Of a stretch of 64,000 nt of DNA, positions 17,943 through 26,424 are shown in pieces (position 1 is the stretch's first letter; every line of letters begins with the position of its first letter). A program made the position numbers and the translations under genes. Source of the stretch: Polymorphum gilvum SL003B-26A1 (GTDB taxonomy: Bacteria; Pseudomonadota; Alphaproteobacteria; Rhizobiales; Stappiaceae); contig NC_015259.1 in the NCBI RefSeq assembly GCF_000192745.1, positions 2,371,001 through 2,435,000 on the forward strand. The letters run 5' to 3'. The notes below the pieces were generated by a model, which saw only the letters and a list, made by a program, of their open reading frames with translations, was not told where the DNA came from and ran no database searches.

Positions 17943-18539
17943 CTATCGCTGCCAGATCAGCGGATAGGCGGTCGGATCGTCCTCGACGCCGTTGCAGTCG
18001 TCCTTCTCGCGCAGTTCGACCAGTTCCCAGTCGATGCTTTCTCCCTCGCCGCGGACGAGTTCGTAGCGGGCATAGCGGCCGCAATCGCCGAGGCCGCGTC
18101 CGAGGGCAAAGGAGGTGAGGGTGGAGGTGGCGATGTCGACCTCCGGATTGACAATCTCGACCTCCTCGGCCGGATCGCTGGAGGGGGAACCGGGAAAGAC
18201 CATCAGCGCGGCGTTCAGATCGCCGTCGAGCATGACCGCCTGGACGTGGACGTGCGACGCCTGGTAGGCGGCCAGATAGCAGGGCAGCTGCCAGATTGAC
18301 CAATCGTCGTTGATGGTGAACCGGACGGCCCCCAGCATCTCGACGGTGGTCTCCAGCATGCAGTCGGGGCCGTCCTGCGCCGCCTCGCGCACCCGCTCGG
18401 GGATCTGCTCGAGGGTTGAGACCTCGGTCCGCGCGACGATCCGGACGAGGCGGTCGTCGCCCGCGCCCGCAGTGCCCGCGACCGTCGACACGAGCAGGCC
18501 GAGCGCTGCCGCGATGGAATTCCGTGTGATCGACGCCAT
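17943..18539 (-). CDS. Secreted DUF1176-like protein
   Basis: 198 residues starting at 18539, where the N terminus reads as a clean signal peptide ('LGLLVSTVAGTAGAG'). The mature part has two or three cysteines placed as in DUF1176-type periplasmic proteins, with 'YLAAYQASHVHVQAV' in the middle, 'LTSFALGRGLGDCGRYARY' later and a C-terminal 'DPTAYPLIWQR' that is the family's usual ending. The function of the family is unknown. It is convergent with the purine cluster. Family call is by pattern recognition only. Confidence 0.65.
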   Translation of the reverse strand: MASITRNSIAAALGLLVSTVAGTAGAGDDRLVRIVARTEVSTLEQIPERVREAAQDGPDCMLETTVEMLGAVRFTINDDWSIWQLPCYLAAYQASHVHVQAVMLDGDLNAALMVFPGSPSSDPAEEVEIVNPEVDIATSTLTSFALGRGLGDCGRYARYELVRGEGESIDWELVELREKDDCNGVEDDPTAYPLIWQR

Positions 18540-18619
18540 GCCCAACCTCTTCCTTCGGCCAACCAGCCTAGCCGTGCGCCTTGGTCCCCGCCAGCGGAAC
18601 TTGCCTTGGGGCACGGGCC

Positions 18620-18862
18620 TCAGAGGCGCTCGAAACGGCCGTCGAGGAACTCCTCCTTCGGGCGCGCCCAGATCGTGCCGTCCGTGCCCTGGTAGAGGAA
18701 CGCGTCGGCGCCGGTCGCCTCGATCCGGCATTGCCCGATGATGGTGTAGGTGCCCCCGGTCTTCCTGTGGCGCCAGCGGCTGGCGCGCAGCGACGGATCC
18801 AGCCCATCGCGGGCCGCCATCGTGTCGCCTCCGCCGGCGGACGGTATCTCGGCCTGATCCAT
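18620..18862 (-). CDS. Small DUF1653-like protein
   Basis: 80 residues. After a charged start it contains 'RWRHRKTGGTYTIIGQCRIE', then 'FLYQGTDGTIWARPKEEFLD', the order of conserved positions (Tyr/Trp-Arg-His, a beta-strand pair, then Trp-x-Arg-Pro-x-x-x-Phe) found in DUF1653 proteins. Role unknown. An in-frame ATG 14 codons later (18820) is an alternative start. It stands alone between the DUF1176-like gene and the tonB operon. Confidence 0.6.
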   Translation of the reverse strand: MDQAEIPSAGGGDTMAARDGLDPSLRASRWRHRKTGGTYTIIGQCRIEATGADAFLYQGTDGTIWARPKEEFLDGRFERL

Positions 18863-18883
18863 GCTGCGCCTCCAACGTTCGGA

Positions 18884-18907
18884 CGGTCTGTTTTCCCTTC
18901 TAGACCG
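18884..18907 (-). terminator. Weak hairpin after tonB
   Basis: CGGTCT (18884-18889) and AGACCG (18902-18907) form a 6-bp stem with a 12-base AT-rich loop just 3' of the tonB stop, extendable with one mismatch on each side. No T tract follows, so termination is only suggested. Confidence 0.25.
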
Positions 18908-18962
18908 ACCGGCCGGGTCCGCGCAAACCCTCCGCTTGGGCCGACGGATCGCTCAGCGGCGG

Positions 18963-20021
18963 TCAGCGGAAGGCGAGCGGCACGGTGAACGGCCAGCTGT
19001 CGCGATTCGACCCGGCCGGGATCGGGGGGAAGGGCGCGGCGCGGTGGACGGTCTGCAGCGCGGCCTCGTCCAGTTCCGCCGAACCGGAACTGCGCACGAT
19101 GCGGACCTGCTGCGCGGCGCCGGAGCGGGTGACGACGAAGCCGACCAGCGCCTCGCCGGTGATCCGCTTGCGCTTGGCGCTGGCCGGGTAGCGCAGCGCC
19201 CGGCGCAGCTTGCCGGCAACCTTGCCGGGGTAGTTGGAAATCTCGGCGTTGCCCTCGGCGTTGCTCGCGCCCCGCGCGGTCGCGCCGCCCTGCTGCACGG
19301 TCTGCTGCGCCTGTCCGCCGGCACCGGGCGCAGGCCGACTTGGCTTGCGCTCGTGCGCCGCGGTCTCGGCCTTGCGGGTGGGGCGGGCCGGCTTTTCCGG
19401 CCGGGATTCGACCGGCCTCTCGGGCGCCTTCGCCGCGACGGTCTGCCGCGGGCGTTCGGGCCGGGCCGTCGGGACGGGCACGGCTTCGGCGGCCGAAACC
19501 TGGGCCGAAACCTGGGCCGGTACCAGGGTCGCCTCGACCGGCCTGACCGCGGTCGGGACCGGTTCGGCAACGGCGACCTGTTCGGGGCGTGCCGCCTCGA
19601 CGGCCTCGACCTTGCCGGCGTCGGCGCGTGCCGCCACGGGCATCTGACCCGCTTCGCTCAGGACCAGATCGGACGGCTGGACCGGCGCCGGCTGTGCCGG
19701 AGCGACAGGCTCGACCGGCGCGGCGTGAACGGGCGCCGCCTGAAGGGGCGGGGTCTCGACAGGACGCAGCGTCTCGATCGGGTCCACCGCCTCGACGGCA
19801 TCGGTGACCTCCGGCTCGACCGCCTCCTGGGGCGGCGTGTCGGTCGCAGCCCCGGCGGTCAACGTGCTGAGGAAGGCTTCGCCGAGCGTCGCCGCCGGCG
19901 TGAGGCTGCCGCCGGCGATCTGGACCTCATCGCGCCCGGACAGCGACAGCGCCGCAGCCGCCATGTGAATGGCAAGAGACGCGCCGATGGCGATGCCCCA
20001 GTGCCACGGACGCGGGGTCAT
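18963..20021 (-). CDS. tonB: TonB energy transducer of the hemin-uptake system
   Basis: 352 residues. The N-terminal anchor helix is 'WGIAIGASLAIHMAAAALSL'; then comes a long Pro/Ala/Val/Glu-rich periplasm-spanning region (about residues 60-255), and a C-terminal TonB domain with 'YPASAKRKRITGEALVGF' and 'SGSAELDEAALQTVHRAAPF'. It transmits proton-motive force from ExbB/ExbD to the heme receptor. Start overlaps the stop of the upstream exbD by four bases. It is the last gene of the receptor-led operon, so it is probably dedicated to heme uptake. Confidence 0.92.
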   Translation of the reverse strand: MTPRPWHWGIAIGASLAIHMAAAALSLSGRDEVQIAGGSLTPAATLGEAFLSTLTAGAATDTPPQEAVEPEVTDAVEAVDPIETLRPVETPPLQAAPVHAAPVEPVAPAQPAPVQPSDLVLSEAGQMPVAARADAGKVEAVEAARPEQVAVAEPVPTAVRPVEATLVPAQVSAQVSAAEAVPVPTARPERPRQTVAAKAPERPVESRPEKPARPTRKAETAAHERKPSRPAPGAGGQAQQTVQQGGATARGASNAEGNAEISNYPGKVAGKLRRALRYPASAKRKRITGEALVGFVVTRSGAAQQVRIVRSSGSAELDEAALQTVHRAAPFPPIPAGSNRDSWPFTVPLAFR

Positions 20022-20410
20022 TGCTGTGGCCTCCGCGTCACCACCTCGACCCGGGCGGCGCCGGTCGCGTGCAGCGCGTCGACCAGGTCGATCAGCTTGA
20101 TGGCGGGCAGGTTCTGGTCGGCCCCGAGCCGGACAGGTGTCTCCGCGCCGCCAGCATGGTCGGCGATGTAGTCCTGCGGGCTGATCGGCGCACCGCGATA
20201 GACGAGACTGCCGTCGGCGCGGGCGAACAGGGCGTCGGGCGGGGGCAGGGGCTCCGCCTCGCTCGACGTCACCAGGTCGACTTCGGGATCGGCCGGCGGC
20301 GCCAACTGGCCGGCGATCAGGAAGAAGATCAGCATCAGGAACACAATGTTGATCAGGGAAATCGTCGTCTCCGTCTTCCGGCCCTGGGGGCCGCGGCGCA
20401 GCGTCTTCAT
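20018..20410 (-). CDS. ExbD-like biopolymer transport protein (copy 2)
   Basis: 130 residues with one N-terminal membrane helix ('ISLINIVFLMLIFFLIAGQL') and a small periplasmic domain. The membrane-helix aspartate that carries protons in ExbD is replaced here: the helix begins 'SLINIVFLM' where ExbD has an Asp. It lies directly after another exbD-like gene, so the system encodes two non-identical ExbD subunits. This arrangement is common in alphaproteobacterial heme loci. Confidence 0.85.
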   Translation of the reverse strand: MKTLRRGPQGRKTETTISLINIVFLMLIFFLIAGQLAPPADPEVDLVTSSEAEPLPPPDALFARADGSLVYRGAPISPQDYIADHAGGAETPVRLGADQNLPAIKLIDLVDALHATGAARVEVVTRRPQQ

Positions 20411-20430
20411 GGCCTGTCCGTCTCTTCTGG

Positions 20431-20811
20431 CTAGCGGGCGACCGTCACGGTGAACCCGGCGCTGCGGCGCAGGGTCTCCAGGGCCTCGACCAGCATCTGC
20501 GCGGTGGCGTCCTCGCGGGCAACCACCAGCACCGACTTGGCGCCTTTGGCCTCGAGCCCGGACATGATCTGCGGCGCATCGTCCGCTGCGGCGGCGATGC
20601 CGTTGATGCGCCAGCCGGAACCATCCAGGAAGACCAGGATGTCGGGTGCCGCTCCGCCCGCGCCGCCCTTGCTCGCCGCGCCGATTTCGACCGCGCCGAA
20701 GCGGGTGAAGGTCGACGACAGCATGAAGAACAGCAGCAGCAGGAAGATCACGTCGATCAACGACGTCAGCGACAGCCGCCTTGCGCGTGGTGCCGGACTG
20801 TCAATGCGCAT
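20431..20811 (-). CDS. exbD: ExbD biopolymer transport protein (copy 1)
   Basis: 126 residues starting at ATG 20811, overlapping the upstream exbB by 11 bases. The helix 'SLTSLIDVIFLLLLFFMLSS' retains the proton-carrying aspartate in 'LIDV', followed by a periplasmic domain ending 'SAGFTVTVAR'. It forms the motor with ExbB and TonB. The neighbour downstream is a second ExbD that lacks this aspartate, so this copy is likely the active proton channel subunit. Confidence 0.88.
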   Translation of the reverse strand: MRIDSPAPRARRLSLTSLIDVIFLLLLFFMLSSTFTRFGAVEIGAASKGGAGGAAPDILVFLDGSGWRINGIAAAADDAPQIMSGLEAKGAKSVLVVAREDATAQMLVEALETLRRSAGFTVTVAR

Positions 20812-21520
20812 GGCCGGCCAGGGCGTAGGCGGGCACGGGGGCCGGTCCCGCCGCATAGGCGCCGGCGGTGTCCTCGCCGGCATTGCCCGGCAGGGTGACC
20901 AGGACCTCGGCGGCAAGGGTTTCGATGGCGACCCGCTCGCATTCTATCCGCGATTCGAAGAAAGTCAGCACGATGGACACCGGCATGGCGACGGCGAGGC
21001 CTGCGGCGGTGGTCAGCAGCGCCACCCAGATGCCGCCGGCGAGCGCCGACGGGTCGACGGAATTGCCCGCGCTCTGGAGTTCCTGGAAGGCCGCGATCAT
21101 GCCGAGCACGGTGCCGAACAGACCAAGCAGGGGTGCCAGCTGGCCGATCGCGTCGAGCGCCTTCAGGCCGCCCTGCAGGCTGTGCAGCCGTATGACGGCG
21201 AGACGGCCGATCTCGTCCTCGATGTCGCTCCGGGAGACGGATCCGACCAGCCTCAAGCGCATCGCGGTGGCAACGGCCTCCTCGGCCGCACTGACGGGCG
21301 CCTCGATCGATCCCAGCGCTTCGCGACGCCGACCGGCGCGCCACAGGGCGGCAGCGGAGGCGGCGCGGCCCGTTCGGCCGGTGCGGGTGCGGGCAAACTG
21401 CACCAGCTTCAGCAGCACCAGCGCCAGGGCCAGGACCGATATCACCGCGATCAGGGCAACCACAGGGCCGCCGAGAGCCAGCAGGGAAACCACGGGATCG
21501 AGAAGGCTCGGGGCGTCCAT
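20801..21520 (-). CDS. exbB: ExbB/TolQ/MotA-type proton channel protein
   Basis: 239 residues. Three membrane segments: 'VVALIAVISVLALALVLLKL' near the N terminus, then 'LKALDAIGQLAPLLGLFGTVLGMIAAF', the diagnostic MotA/TolQ/ExbB loop and helix, and 'WVALLTTAAGLAVAMPVSIVL'. It supplies proton-motive force to TonB. It sits between the small secreted protein and exbD on the same strand, all tightly spaced. Confidence 0.92.
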   Translation of the reverse strand: MDAPSLLDPVVSLLALGGPVVALIAVISVLALALVLLKLVQFARTRTGRTGRAASAAALWRAGRRREALGSIEAPVSAAEEAVATAMRLRLVGSVSRSDIEDEIGRLAVIRLHSLQGGLKALDAIGQLAPLLGLFGTVLGMIAAFQELQSAGNSVDPSALAGGIWVALLTTAAGLAVAMPVSIVLTFFESRIECERVAIETLAAEVLVTLPGNAGEDTAGAYAAGPAPVPAYALAGHAH

Positions 21521-21529
21521 TGCGCACTC

Positions 21530-21979
21530 CTATTGCATGAAGGGGACGGCGGTGCGGCTGGCGGTCTCCAGCGACACCGTGCAGGCCGGGGGGGCGGCCG
21601 AAGCACCGCCGCAGCCGGCGGCGCCGTTGACCAGGATCGAGCCGATCGCCTCGCAGGCGAGGCCGGCGAGCTGGAACTGGCGGACGACCGTCTTGCCCGC
21701 CGGCAGGCTGCCGAAGTCGAACACGGTCATCTGGTCGACGAGCCCGTCGCTGTTGAACAGCACGAATTCGTAGGCGGCCTTGTCCAGCGCCTCGGCGCTG
21801 CGGTTGAGGGCGACGAAGGTGAGCAGACAGCCGCCGTCCGTGGCGGCTGTCCGGTTCAGTTCGAGAGCGAGACCGCGCGCCGGCTCCTCGGCACGCGCCC
21901 ATCCGGCGGACAGGGCGGTAACCGTCAGCATCGCGGCTGCGACCAGTTCGAGCTTGCGCACGGCCCGCATCGTCACCAC
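21530..21979 (-). CDS. Small secreted protein of heme-uptake operon, unknown function
   Basis: 149 residues with a signal peptide ('AAAMLTVTALSAGWARA'). The mature part is rich in beta-type sequence and has four cysteines, one in 'DGGCLLTFVALNRSAEAL', one in 'LAGLACEAIGS' and two towards the C terminus, which may pair in the periplasm. Start overlaps the receptor stop by seven bases and exbB follows 9 bases later, so it is firmly part of the operon. I do not recognise a domain; context suggests a periplasmic accessory of TonB-dependent heme import. Confidence 0.7.
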   Translation of the reverse strand: MVTMRAVRKLELVAAAMLTVTALSAGWARAEEPARGLALELNRTAATDGGCLLTFVALNRSAEALDKAAYEFVLFNSDGLVDQMTVFDFGSLPAGKTVVRQFQLAGLACEAIGSILVNGAAGCGGASAAPPACTVSLETASRTAVPFMQ

Positions 21980-24075
21980 CCGAACTTCTTGGCGAGCGAC
22001 AGCTTGAACGTCCGGCCCTTGCCGTCGTCGCCGGCCAGGTTGTCGCGGTAGCGCTTGTCGAAGATGTTCTCAACCGAGGCGCGCAGCTCCAGGCCCTTGA
22101 ACTGGCCCTCGTCCAGCTTCCAGTTGACGAAGGCGTCGTGGACCGCGTAGCCGGCGAACGGCCCGGTGGTTGCGCCGGTGTCGATCGAGCTGGCGAACAG
22201 CGCCCGCCAGCCGAAATCGACGCCGTAGTCCGGCAGGCGTCCGCCGAGCGTGACAGCAACCTTGTCCGATGGGATCGAGGTCAGGTCCTGGCCGGTCGTC
22301 TCGTTCTCGCCGCGCACCGAGGTGTAGGCGAGGTTGGCGAAGACGTAGCGCGACTCGTAGGCCGCCTCGACCTCGACGCCATAGATGTGGGCCCTGTGGA
22401 CGTTAACGAAATAGGGCACCGGTCGGGCCTGGCCCTGATTCTGGCCGGAGGCGATCAGGTCGGTCAGGTCGTTGTAGAAGGCCGTCGTCTTCAGTTGGAT
22501 GCTGTCGGCGTCCTGCAGGACGTCATTGTGGGAAATGGCGAAGCCAGCCTCAAAGTTGTTCGACTTTTCCTTCTTCAGGTTCGGGTTGAACGTCCTGCCG
22601 CCCGGATAGGTTGCCGTCGCCGCGGAGGCGGAGAACATCTCGTCCAGCGTCGGCAGGCGTTCGGTATGGGCGATCGAGCCGAACACCGAGAAGCTGTCGG
22701 TGAACTTGTACATCGCCGCGATCTTTGGCGAGAAGGCGATGTCGTTGCTGCTGTTGGCGCCCGGGACGCTCGCGTCCGGCGCCAGGCTGACGAAATCGAC
22801 GCGGGCGCCGGGGATGATGGTCAGGCGTTCGTTCCAGATGAACTCGTCCTGGACGAAGAAGCCGACCTTGGTGTCCGTGCCTTCCGGATGGAAATCGACA
22901 TAGCCCGCAGTGGTGCTGCCGATGCGCTGCTGGTGGCTGACCTGCGACCCGACGGTCAGGTAGTTCTGGAACGTGTCGCTGCTCATCTCGAACGTGTTCT
23001 GCGCCTTGGCCTGCCAGGTCCGGTAGGCGTAGTCGGAATCCAGGAACAGCGGCGAGGTCGAGAACCGGCGCATCGAGGCGTTGTCCTGGTGCACCGACGT
23101 GTCGGAGAATGATAGGTTCAGCTTGAAGTCGAGGAGCGGATTGCCCGATGCCGGGTTCTCGTAGGCGAACACCACGGTCTGGTCGGTGATCTCGCGGTCG
23201 ATCGTGCCGAAGGCGAAGGTGCCGGTCTGCGAGTATTCGGTGTCGTCGGCATCGCTTTGCCAGCGTTCGTAGGACAGGCGCACCGTCTGCTCGTTGTCCT
23301 CGCCGAAGCGGTGGGTGACCTTGGCCAGGCCCGACAGCGCCTCGAAGGCCGACCCGGCAATGACCGTGCCGTTGCCGGTCTTGTAGTCGTCGGCGCGGCG
23401 GAAGTTGCCGCTCAGCAGCGCCTCGGTCTGCGGCGACAGCCTGACCGCGACGATGCCGGAGGCGAGCACGCCATCCTTGTTGGAATCGTACATGCTCTTC
23501 AGGCGTACCGCGACGGTTTCGCCCTCGTCGAGGAAGTCGCTGGCGTCCTTGGTCGTGAAGTTGATGACGCCGCCGAGGGCGCCCGCGCCGTAGAGGGTGG
23601 ACGAGGCCGGTCCGCGCAGCACCTCGACCTGCTTGTACAGTTCGGGATCGGAAAAGAACGATCCCATGCGGTACTGCTCGAAGAACTTCACCGCGCCGTC
23701 GACGCTGACGATGATCTTCGATTCGTCCGGGGCGCCCAGTTCGCCGATGCCGCGGATGTTGAACGACTGGCCGCCGACACGATCCGAGCCGACCATCGTT
23801 ACGCCCGGAGTCTGGCGGAAGATGTCGGCGATGGTGGTCGCCTGGGCGCTGTCGATCTCTTCCTGGTCGATGACCGTCACCGCCTGCGGCGTGTCGATCG
23901 CCACCTTCTCGACGCCGGCACCGACAACGATGCGCTGCAGCGCGGTGGTGGCGACCCGCGTCGCCGATGTCTCTTCATCCTCGGCACGTGCCGCCTGGGA
24001 TAATGCCAGAATTCCGAGTGCGACGCCGCTCATCAACGCGGCCGCATTCCTGTGCGCCAGCCCCATGCTCTTCAT
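21973..24075 (-). CDS. TonB-dependent heme/hemoglobin outer membrane receptor
   Basis: 700 residues. Signal peptide ('SGVALGILALSQAARA'), TonB-box region, plug domain ('DTPQAVTVIDQEEID', 'GGQSFNIRGIGELG') and a 22-strand barrel ending in '...FKLSLAKKFGW' with the terminal aromatic residue. 'HTERLPTLDEMFSASA' followed by 'NPNLKKEKSNNFEAGF' matches the FRAP/NPNL-containing segment of heme receptors, with FRAP degenerate. It is divergent from hmuSTUV, and an IRO box lies in the gap. Heme is the best substrate call; siderophores are unlikely given the neighbours. Confidence 0.88.
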   Translation of the reverse strand: MKSMGLAHRNAAALMSGVALGILALSQAARAEDEETSATRVATTALQRIVVGAGVEKVAIDTPQAVTVIDQEEIDSAQATTIADIFRQTPGVTMVGSDRVGGQSFNIRGIGELGAPDESKIIVSVDGAVKFFEQYRMGSFFSDPELYKQVEVLRGPASSTLYGAGALGGVINFTTKDASDFLDEGETVAVRLKSMYDSNKDGVLASGIVAVRLSPQTEALLSGNFRRADDYKTGNGTVIAGSAFEALSGLAKVTHRFGEDNEQTVRLSYERWQSDADDTEYSQTGTFAFGTIDREITDQTVVFAYENPASGNPLLDFKLNLSFSDTSVHQDNASMRRFSTSPLFLDSDYAYRTWQAKAQNTFEMSSDTFQNYLTVGSQVSHQQRIGSTTAGYVDFHPEGTDTKVGFFVQDEFIWNERLTIIPGARVDFVSLAPDASVPGANSSNDIAFSPKIAAMYKFTDSFSVFGSIAHTERLPTLDEMFSASAATATYPGGRTFNPNLKKEKSNNFEAGFAISHNDVLQDADSIQLKTTAFYNDLTDLIASGQNQGQARPVPYFVNVHRAHIYGVEVEAAYESRYVFANLAYTSVRGENETTGQDLTSIPSDKVAVTLGGRLPDYGVDFGWRALFASSIDTGATTGPFAGYAVHDAFVNWKLDEGQFKGLELRASVENIFDKRYRDNLAGDDGKGRTFKLSLAKKFGW

Positions 24076-24125
24076 CCTTTCACGGTGGTTCGCTGGCTGG
24101 CGCGCGCTTGCTTGCGGAACACGAA

Positions 24126-24155
24126 TTGTCTGATTAACCTGAGTATCTGTATCAG
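24126..24155 (+). promoter_or_regulatory. Predicted promoter of hmuSTUV
   Basis: TTGTCT at 24126-24131 and TATCAG at 24150-24155 are separated by 18 bases, a plausible sigma-70-type pair reading toward hmuS. The -10 element lies inside the IRO-box palindrome. A leader of about 270 bases follows, containing a stem CCCTCC-GGT-GGAGGG at 24264-24278. Prediction only. Confidence 0.4.
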
Positions 24156-24157
24156 GT
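24137..24157. promoter_or_regulatory. IRO box (RirA-type iron-responsive operator)
   Basis: ACCTGA at 24137-24142 and TCAGGT at 24152-24157 form a perfect 6-bp inverted repeat with a nine-base spacer, containing TGA-N9-TCA at 24140-24154, the published RirA/IRO consensus of rhizobia. It lies between the divergent heme receptor and hmuS genes and overlaps the start-site region of both predicted promoters, so a repressor here would shut off both operons in iron-replete cells. Confidence 0.7.
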
Positions 24158-24164
24158 ATTGCGT

Positions 24165-24193
24165 TGGATACGAAATATGAATTATTGAGTCAA
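24165..24193 (-). promoter_or_regulatory. Predicted promoter of heme receptor-exbBD-tonB operon
   Basis: On the minus strand TTGACT (24193-24188) and TATCCA (24170-24165) are 17 bases apart. The expected transcription start falls at about 24158, at the edge of the IRO box. The surrounding sequence is the most AT-rich of the locus. Prediction from motif match and spacing. Confidence 0.5.
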
Positions 24194-24434
24194 CAATCGA
24201 TCGGCATCGCGCCGGTCGGCTGCCGAGACGGCGGCCGGCCGGAAGGCGGCGCCGGTCGGGTTTCCCTCCGGTGGAGGGCGCTGACCGGGTCATGCGCACG
24301 ACAGAGCGTTCCCGCCAGGTTCAACCCCAGCTTCAGGACGGTTGGCTGGCCCAGCAGCGATGGCTCGCGGCACCGTTCCCTGCGAAGGGATCGGGCTGCG
24401 CGACGCAGCGACAGACTTGGGACCATATAGCGAC

Positions 24435-25496
24435 ATGACAGCCGACAGCAGACCCACCCCCAACGCCATCCGCCGTGCCCGGGCCGATCATCCCGAACGG
24501 CGCGAGCGCGACCTCGCGCGCGACCTCGGCATTTCCGAGGCCGAACTGGTCGCCGCCTTCTGCGGCAAGGGCGTCACCCGTGTCACGCCCTCGATGAGCG
24601 CCATCTGCTCGGCAATGGCGCCGGTCGGCGAGGTCATGATCCTGACCCGCAACGACAGCGCCGTGCACGAGAAGATCGGCGTATTCGAGAAGTTCGTCGA
24701 CGGCAGCCGGGCAGGGCTCATGCTCGGCGCCAACATCGACACCCGGATGTTCCCCGGCGAATGGGTGCACGGCTTTGCGGTCGAGAAGCAGACCGAACAC
24801 GGTCCGCGCCGCAGCCTGCAGATCTTCGACCGCCATGGCGACGCCGTGTTCAAGATCCATCTGCGTCCGGCCTCCAACCTCGACGCCTGGAACGCCCTGA
24901 TCGGCAGCCTGACGGTCGAGGACCAGACCGCGGGTCTGGTCGAGGCGCCGAAGCCGGCCGAACGCACGGCCCGTCAGCCGCTCGATCCGTCCAAGCAGGC
25001 GCCGCTGCGCGAGCGCTGGGGCGCCATGAACGATCCGCACCAGTTCTTCGGCATCCTGCGCGATCTCGACCTGCCGCGGCTGAACGCGCTGGAGCTTGCC
25101 GGCGACGACTACGCCTGGCGGCTCGACGGCGACGCGGTGCTGGCGATGATGCGCCATGCGGCCGCCGAACAGATCCCGATCATGTGCTTCGTCGGCAACC
25201 GCGGCTGCATCCAGATCCATTCCGGCCCGATCGCGGCGCTGAAGGAGATGGGGCCGTGGATGAACGTCCTCGACCCGACCTTCCATCTGCACCTGCGCAT
25301 GGACCACATCAAGGACGTGTGGGCCGTGCGCAAGGGCGCCGACAAGGGCCACGTCACCTCGGTCGAGGCCTTCGACGGCGACGGCAACCACATCATCCAG
25401 TTCTTCGGCGTGCGCGGGGAGGGCAACCACGAGCGCGCCGACTGGCGCTCGCTGGTCGAGAAGCTGCCGCGCATGACTGAGCTCCAGGCAGTCTGA
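24435..25496 (+). CDS. hmuS: Hemin-degrading factor HmuS/ChuS family
   Basis: 353 residues in two homologous halves, as in HmuS/HemS/ChuS. The first half has 'GKGVTRVTPSMSAICSAM' and 'NDSAVHEKIGVFEKF'; the second has 'RGCIQIHSGPIAALKEMGPW' and 'HLRMDHIKDVWAVRKG', each containing conserved histidines including the likely heme ligand. It binds or degrades cytoplasmic heme to release iron. ATG 24435 gives the usual length. First gene of the plus-strand operon after the IRO box. Confidence 0.9.
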   Translation: MTADSRPTPNAIRRARADHPERRERDLARDLGISEAELVAAFCGKGVTRVTPSMSAICSAMAPVGEVMILTRNDSAVHEKIGVFEKFVDGSRAGLMLGANIDTRMFPGEWVHGFAVEKQTEHGPRRSLQIFDRHGDAVFKIHLRPASNLDAWNALIGSLTVEDQTAGLVEAPKPAERTARQPLDPSKQAPLRERWGAMNDPHQFFGILRDLDLPRLNALELAGDDYAWRLDGDAVLAMMRHAAAEQIPIMCFVGNRGCIQIHSGPIAALKEMGPWMNVLDPTFHLHLRMDHIKDVWAVRKGADKGHVTSVEAFDGDGNHIIQFFGVRGEGNHERADWRSLVEKLPRMTELQAV

Positions 25497-25511
25497 CGGC
25501 GGAGCGGTTCC

Positions 25512-26411
25512 ATGACATGCACCCTTCTCTTCTCCGCTCTCGACAGGGTCCGCCGCAAGGCGGCGGTTGTCGCCCTGTCCGCCCTGCTCGCTGGAGCGCC
25601 GGCGGCGCTGGCCGAGTCGGCCGACCTGTCGGAGGCCGGTCGCATCGTCGCTCTCGGCGGTTCGCTGACGGAGATCGTCTATGCCCTTGGCGAGCAGGAC
25701 CGTCTGGTCGCCCGCGACAGCACCAGCACCTATCCGCCCGAGGCGGTCTCCCTTCCGGACGCCGGCTACTTCCGCGCCCTGTCGCCGGAGGGCGTGCTGT
25801 CGGTCGGGCCCGACGCCATCCTGTCGCTCGAAGGCAGCGGTCCGCCGGAGACCATCGGCCTGCTCAGGCAGGCCGGCCTGCCGATCGTGTTCGTGCCCGA
25901 GGCGTTTACGGCCGAGGGCATCCTCGCCAAGGTGCGTGCCGTCGGCGCGGCGCTCGGCGTGGTGGACAAGGCGGAGGCGCTCGCAGCCGCACTCGAAGCC
26001 GATCTCACGGCAACGGCCGAGGCCGTCCGGGGGCACCCGGAGCGCCCGCGCGTGCTGTTCGTTCTGTCGATGAACGGCGGTCGCGTACTGGCCTCCGGTT
26101 CGGGGACCGCCGCCGACGGCATGATCGCGCTCGCCGGCGCCGTCAACGCGGTCACCGGTTTCGAGGGCTACAAGCAGCTCACCGACGAGGCGATCACCGA
26201 GGCGCGGCCCGACGTCATCCTGATGATGGACCGCGGCGGCGAGCACGACGCCAGCGTCGATCAGCTGTTCGCCCATCCGGCGATCGCGCTCACCCCGGCC
26301 GGGCAGAACCGGCGCGTGGTGCGCATGGACGGGCTCTACCTGCTCGGCTTCGGCCCGCGTACGGCAGCGGCGGCGCGCGATCTCGCCCGCGCCCTGGCCA
26401 GCGACAGCTAG
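25512..26411 (+). CDS. hmuT: Hemin ABC transporter periplasmic binding protein
   Basis: 299 residues with an N-terminal signal ('VVALSALLAGAPAALA'). Class III binding-protein fold: 'RIVALGGSLTEIVYALG' and 'YFRALSPEGVLSVGPDAI', where the tyrosine is the usual heme ligand, and 'NAVTGFEGYKQLTDEAI'. It binds heme delivered by the outer membrane receptor and passes it to HmuUV. It starts 15 bases after hmuS. Confidence 0.9.
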   Translation: MTCTLLFSALDRVRRKAAVVALSALLAGAPAALAESADLSEAGRIVALGGSLTEIVYALGEQDRLVARDSTSTYPPEAVSLPDAGYFRALSPEGVLSVGPDAILSLEGSGPPETIGLLRQAGLPIVFVPEAFTAEGILAKVRAVGAALGVVDKAEALAAALEADLTATAEAVRGHPERPRVLFVLSMNGGRVLASGSGTAADGMIALAGAVNAVTGFEGYKQLTDEAITEARPDVILMMDRGGEHDASVDQLFAHPAIALTPAGQNRRVVRMDGLYLLGFGPRTAAAARDLARALASDS

Positions 26412-26424
26412 GCGGGGTCGGGTC

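Noticed and set aside
24158-24434. Riboswitch in the hmuS leader
   Set aside because: A small hairpin is present but no conserved riboswitch core could be recognised by eye; control by the IRO box is sufficient.
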